Origin: Nitrospirota bacterium
GTDB taxonomy: Bacteria; Nitrospirota; Thermodesulfovibrionia; UBA6902
Assembly: GCA_016213945.1 (NCBI GenBank)
Contig: JACQZF010000030.1
Span: 1-43,737 of the forward strand
Direction of reading: 5' to 3'
Length of the DNA stretch: 43,737 nucleotides
In this document: positions 40,761 to 43,737 of the stretch, in pieces
How the letters are laid out: each line of letters opens with the position of its first letter
Position numbering within the stretch: the stretch's first letter is position 1
Program-made: the position numbers and the translations under genes
Notes under the pieces: model-generated
The model's database searches: none
What the model was told of the DNA's origin: nothing
Seen by the model: the letters and a program-made list of their open reading frames with translations, nothing else

Positions 40761-42140
40761 ATGAATAAAAAACTGTTTCTGCTTTTATTGATCATCGCCG
40801 TCCTTGTCGCCGCGGGCGGAATAATAGGATCGGAATGGTATACCAGCCAGTCAAAATTCTGCGGCTCCTGCCATATAATGAAAAAATATTACGCTTCATG
40901 GAAAAGCTCCAAGCATGGCGAAAAAGATATTGCCTGTGTTGATTGTCATTATGCCCCCGGAGAGCACACAACTTTAAAGGCCAAATTCAAAGGACTGGGG
41001 CAGCTCTTTTCATACCTTTCCTCAAAAGATACTGCTGTCCGCAAGCCCGCGCAGATTAGCGATCTGAGCTGTATGACGGCTGACTGCCATCCTAAAGAAA
41101 AATTTGCAGACAAGAAATTGAACTTCTCGGAAAAGATCCCGTATATCCATAAAACGCATTTTGACAAGACGGTTGAAGGACAGACGCTTCACTGCTCTAC
41201 ATGTCATCAACATGTCAGAGGCGAAAAACATTTTCAGGTCCCGGTAGTGGCATGTTATCTCTGCCACTTCAAGAATGCGGAGTTCAATAAAGACAGGAGT
41301 AAATGTTCTCTCTGTCACGCGATACCCGCAAAGCCTCTCCAGAAGCAGAAGAAAGAGACCGGTGTGGCAGTTGACGCTTCAGAGGGTGAAGAGAAACCCA
41401 TCACCCATGAGAGCCTTGAAAAGGCAAAGGTGTCCTGCCAGAGCTGTCATTACGAGCTTGTTCAGGGGAAAGGCGAGATTAAAAGGGAGAACTGCTTTGA
41501 CTGCCATGAATACTCGGAGGAGATGCTGAAAAAAGCAGGGGACAAAAAAGTGATGCACAAAGAGCACGTCGCAGCGCAGAATGCAAACTGCTTTGACTGT
41601 CATGAACCGATCACGCACAAGAAGGCGGATTTCATGGATTCCGTCAGATTAAATTGCCAGTCCTGCCATCCTGAGACACATATCTCTCAGACCCTGCTCA
41701 TTGCCGGTACAGGTGGCAAAGGGATAGAGGAGACTTACCCGATAGCACACAATGAGATGAGGATGAATTGTTTTGCCTGCCACACAAAAGACGGCACGGA
41801 CAATAAAGGGATAAAGGTAAAACGCGGTGAGGAGCAGACCTGCGCCGATTGCCACACCGAGAGACAGAAGAACCTTGCTAAGCAGTGGAAGGAAGACGTT
41901 GACGAAGAGTTGATGAATGCGCGGGCTGTGGAAAAGACAGCGGCGCAGGCCATTGAGAATGCCAGGGGAAAAGCGCCTGCCAGGTCGATTAATAAGGCGG
42001 TTGTGTTACTGAAAGACGGGCGTGAAAACCTCACGCTTGTGCATGCAGGAGGAGGAGTGCATAACAAGAAATACTCCATGCTGCTGCTTGAGACAGCAGT
42101 GGAGAAGTTTGAAGAGGCAATTGAGGAAGTGAAGAAATAA
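40761..42140 (+). CDS. NapC/NirT-type membrane multiheme cytochrome c, about 12 hemes
   Basis: 459 residues. One N-terminal membrane helix (about 5-24), then a NapC/NirT-like segment (FCGSCHIMKKYYASWKSSKH, then CVDCHYAPGEH), the quinol-dehydrogenase type that feeds periplasmic reductases. Eleven CxxCH motifs plus one CMTADCH (C-x4-C-H) give about twelve hemes, so the quinol-facing part is fused to a long heme chain. The last 90 residues have no heme and look helical. GGGAGG lies 10 bases before ATG 40761. The molybdoenzyme follows after 25 bases, presumably its electron partner. Confidence 0.92.
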   Translation: MNKKLFLLLLIIAVLVAAGGIIGSEWYTSQSKFCGSCHIMKKYYASWKSSKHGEKDIACVDCHYAPGEHTTLKAKFKGLGQLFSYLSSKDTAVRKPAQISDLSCMTADCHPKEKFADKKLNFSEKIPYIHKTHFDKTVEGQTLHCSTCHQHVRGEKHFQVPVVACYLCHFKNAEFNKDRSKCSLCHAIPAKPLQKQKKETGVAVDASEGEEKPITHESLEKAKVSCQSCHYELVQGKGEIKRENCFDCHEYSEEMLKKAGDKKVMHKEHVAAQNANCFDCHEPITHKKADFMDSVRLNCQSCHPETHISQTLLIAGTGGKGIEETYPIAHNEMRMNCFACHTKDGTDNKGIKVKRGEEQTCADCHTERQKNLAKQWKEDVDEELMNARAVEKTAAQAIENARGKAPARSINKAVVLLKDGRENLTLVHAGGGVHNKKYSMLLLETAVEKFEEAIEEVKK

Positions 42141-42165
42141 AAAACCCGAAAGGAGGGCAATAAAA

Positions 42166-43737
42166 ATGAGAATCACGAGAAGAACATTTATACAAGCTAC
42201 GGCAGCGGCCGGAATGCTGGCTGCTCTTGACGGCCCCATACTCAACTCTCTTGCATCCGCGCAAAGCGGGCAGGACAGCGGGGTCGCAGGCAACTGGATG
42301 CCGTCAACCTGCCAGGGATGCACGCAGTGGTGTCCAGTGGAATTTTATGTCCAGGAGGGCAGGGCCGTAAAGGTCAGAGGCAATCAGCTTTGCAAGGCCA
42401 ATAACGGCTATGTCTGTCCGAGAGGGCATTTGATGCTTCAGCAACTGTATGACCCGGACAGGCTCAAGGTCCCGATGAAGAGGACGAATCCGCAAAAGGG
42501 CCCGGGACCATACCGAAGATGTTCGGCTCACCCAATAATTTGTCCCACAGCTCTATATGTGCAGAGGCGGAGAAGGTCGGGCCTTTCTACACCGAAGGTT
42601 TCTGGGGTTACAGGGACTATGATCTTGCCCGGACGAAATACCTCGTCATCTGGGGATGTGACCCGCTCAGCTCTAACAGGCAGGTGCCGAATGCGATAAA
42701 TAAATTCGGCGACATCCTCGACCGTGGGACTATAGCTGTTATTGACCCGAGGCTGAGCGCATCCGCTGCAAAGGCCCAGGAATGGCTGCCGGTCAAGCCC
42801 GGTGAAGACAGTGCGCTTGCAACTGCGATTGCGCATGTGATTCTCACCGAAGGGCTCTGGAGCAAAGAATTTGTCGGAGACTTCAAGGACGGCAAGAACC
42901 TCTTTGTAGCAGGGCAGACCGTTGATGAGGCGGCATTCGAGGAGAAATTCACCAATGGTGTTGTGAAGTGGTGGAACCTGGAACTCAAGGACAGGACCCC
43001 TGAATGGGCTGAGAAAATCTCGCTTATTCCAAAAGACCAGATATTAAGAGTGGCAAGAGGCATGGGCAAGGCGGCCCCGAACGTGGCTGTATGGCTCGGC
43101 CCAGGCCCTGTCATGAGCCCGCGAGGCGCATATCCGTCAATGGCGATTCATGCACTGAACGGATTGCTTGGATCGGTAGACAACGAGGGCGGAGCGCACA
43201 GGGCGCCCAAACTGCCGAAAAGCGCATTCCCGAAATTTGACGCTTATATGGACGATATGGCAAAGACCGGGGGCAAGAACAAAAAAATTGACCAGAGAGG
43301 GACCAAGGCATTCCCGGCAATAAGCAACGGAGAAGTGGGCAAAGGAGTTGTTATAAACAATGTGGCGAACGCCATACTCGCTGACAATCCTTATGACATA
43401 AAGGTCGCCATCGGATACTGGAACAATTTCAACTTCTCCTGCACGGGCGCTGAAAGATGGGACAGGGCCATGGCCAAGGTGCCTTTCTTTGTACATATTA
43501 CGACAAACCCCGCCGAGATGACGCAGTTTGCTGATATAGTTCTGCCGGCTGCATTTGCTCCTGCCGAGAAATGGTCTGTCATTTCGAATATGGCAAATCT
43601 GTATTCACATATTTCAATACAGCAGCCGGTGGTCAAACCCCTGTGGGAGGCGAAGGCAGATGAAACTGAGATCATGTGGCTGATCGCAGAACGACTCAAG
43701 GCAAAGGGTTTCCCGAACATCCACGATTATTTCTCAA
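42166..43737 (+). CDS. Tat-exported molybdopterin oxidoreductase, ArrA/ArxA-like; internal deletion with frameshift; runs off window
   Basis: Catalytic subunit of the DMSO-reductase superfamily. Tat signal (RRTFIQATAAAG), then the [4Fe-4S] site CQGCTQWC...VCPRG. This frame holds until about 42505. From about 42504 the protein continues in another frame (IPKMFGSPNNLSHSS, then ICAEAEKVGPFYTEGFW, IWGCDPL, and ITTNPAEMTQFADIVLPAA) to the window end. About 50-55 residues between these blocks, present in relatives, are missing, so the gene is either broken or misassembled. ICAEAEK contains the probable Mo-binding Cys and a Lys five residues later, a pattern I recall for arsenate respiratory reductase. 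Polysulfide/thiosulfate reductase relatives remain possible. AGGAGG precedes the ATG. Confidence 0.8.

Overview
The window reads as a chromosomal segment of an anaerobic, cytochrome-rich Gram-negative bacterium. Gene content (many multiheme c-type cytochromes, a split cytochrome b/Rieske complex, two NtrC-type sigma-54 systems, a UGA-containing thioredoxin-like gene) would fit a Nitrospirota/Thermodesulfovibrionia-like or deltaproteobacterial lineage. This is inference from gene style, not a phylogenetic result.

Layout. (1) 1-3820, minus strand: transketolase and glucose-6-phosphate dehydrogenase, followed by the first codons of a radical SAM protein cut by the window edge. (2) 4320-12888, plus strand: a redox/thiol-stress region. 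It holds a YtkA-diheme peroxidase fusion, an ECF sigma factor with its zinc anti-sigma factor, a small Cys protein, a DsbD-type membrane electron carrier, a TlpA-like lipoprotein whose active site is W-UGA-P-T-C (a probable selenocysteine protein), a YyaL-family lipoprotein, a second DsbD-like protein with a C-terminal thioredoxin domain, and a Cys-rich unknown. The peroxidase and sigma genes share an ECF-type promoter with identical spacing. (3) 12956-16652: histidine kinase plus an NtrC-type regulator that lacks its DNA-binding domain. (4) 16745-26641, behind a sigma-54 promoter: Rieske protein, cytochrome b in two pieces, an eight-heme membrane cytochrome, a monoheme cytochrome and two large paralogous multiheme cytochromes (12 and 10 hemes), then a strong terminator. 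(5) 26824-28983: monoheme cytochrome, tetraheme cytochrome c554-like protein, cupredoxin and an FGE-like protein. (6) 29018-32254: accessory DNA with an Xre/RES toxin-antitoxin pair, an AAA/DUF4143 ATPase flanked by near-identical 23-bp repeats, and the 3' end of a tRNA-Pro-like gene (an attachment-site scar) with its terminator. (7) 32471-36741: small lipoprotein, rimP-nusA, recG. (8) 36769-43737: a PhnD/AioX-like binding protein, histidine kinase, intact NtrC-type regulator, a perfectly spaced sigma-54 promoter, a NapC/NirT-type 12-heme cytochrome, and the start of a Tat-exported molybdenum enzyme that resembles the arsenate reductase/arsenite oxidase (ArrA/ArxA) branch. The Mo gene carries an internal deletion with a frameshift.

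How it fits together: the bc-type complex and its multiheme partners would move electrons from (mena)quinol to periplasmic acceptors. The right-hand module would let the cell sense an oxyanion and switch on a dedicated NapC-type cytochrome and molybdoenzyme through sigma-54. The thiol/peroxidase region is a separate regulon run by the ECF factor. Two conserved enzymes (YyaL-like and the Mo enzyme) each lack a block of roughly 45-55 codons, so assembly error should be excluded before reading biology into those gaps.
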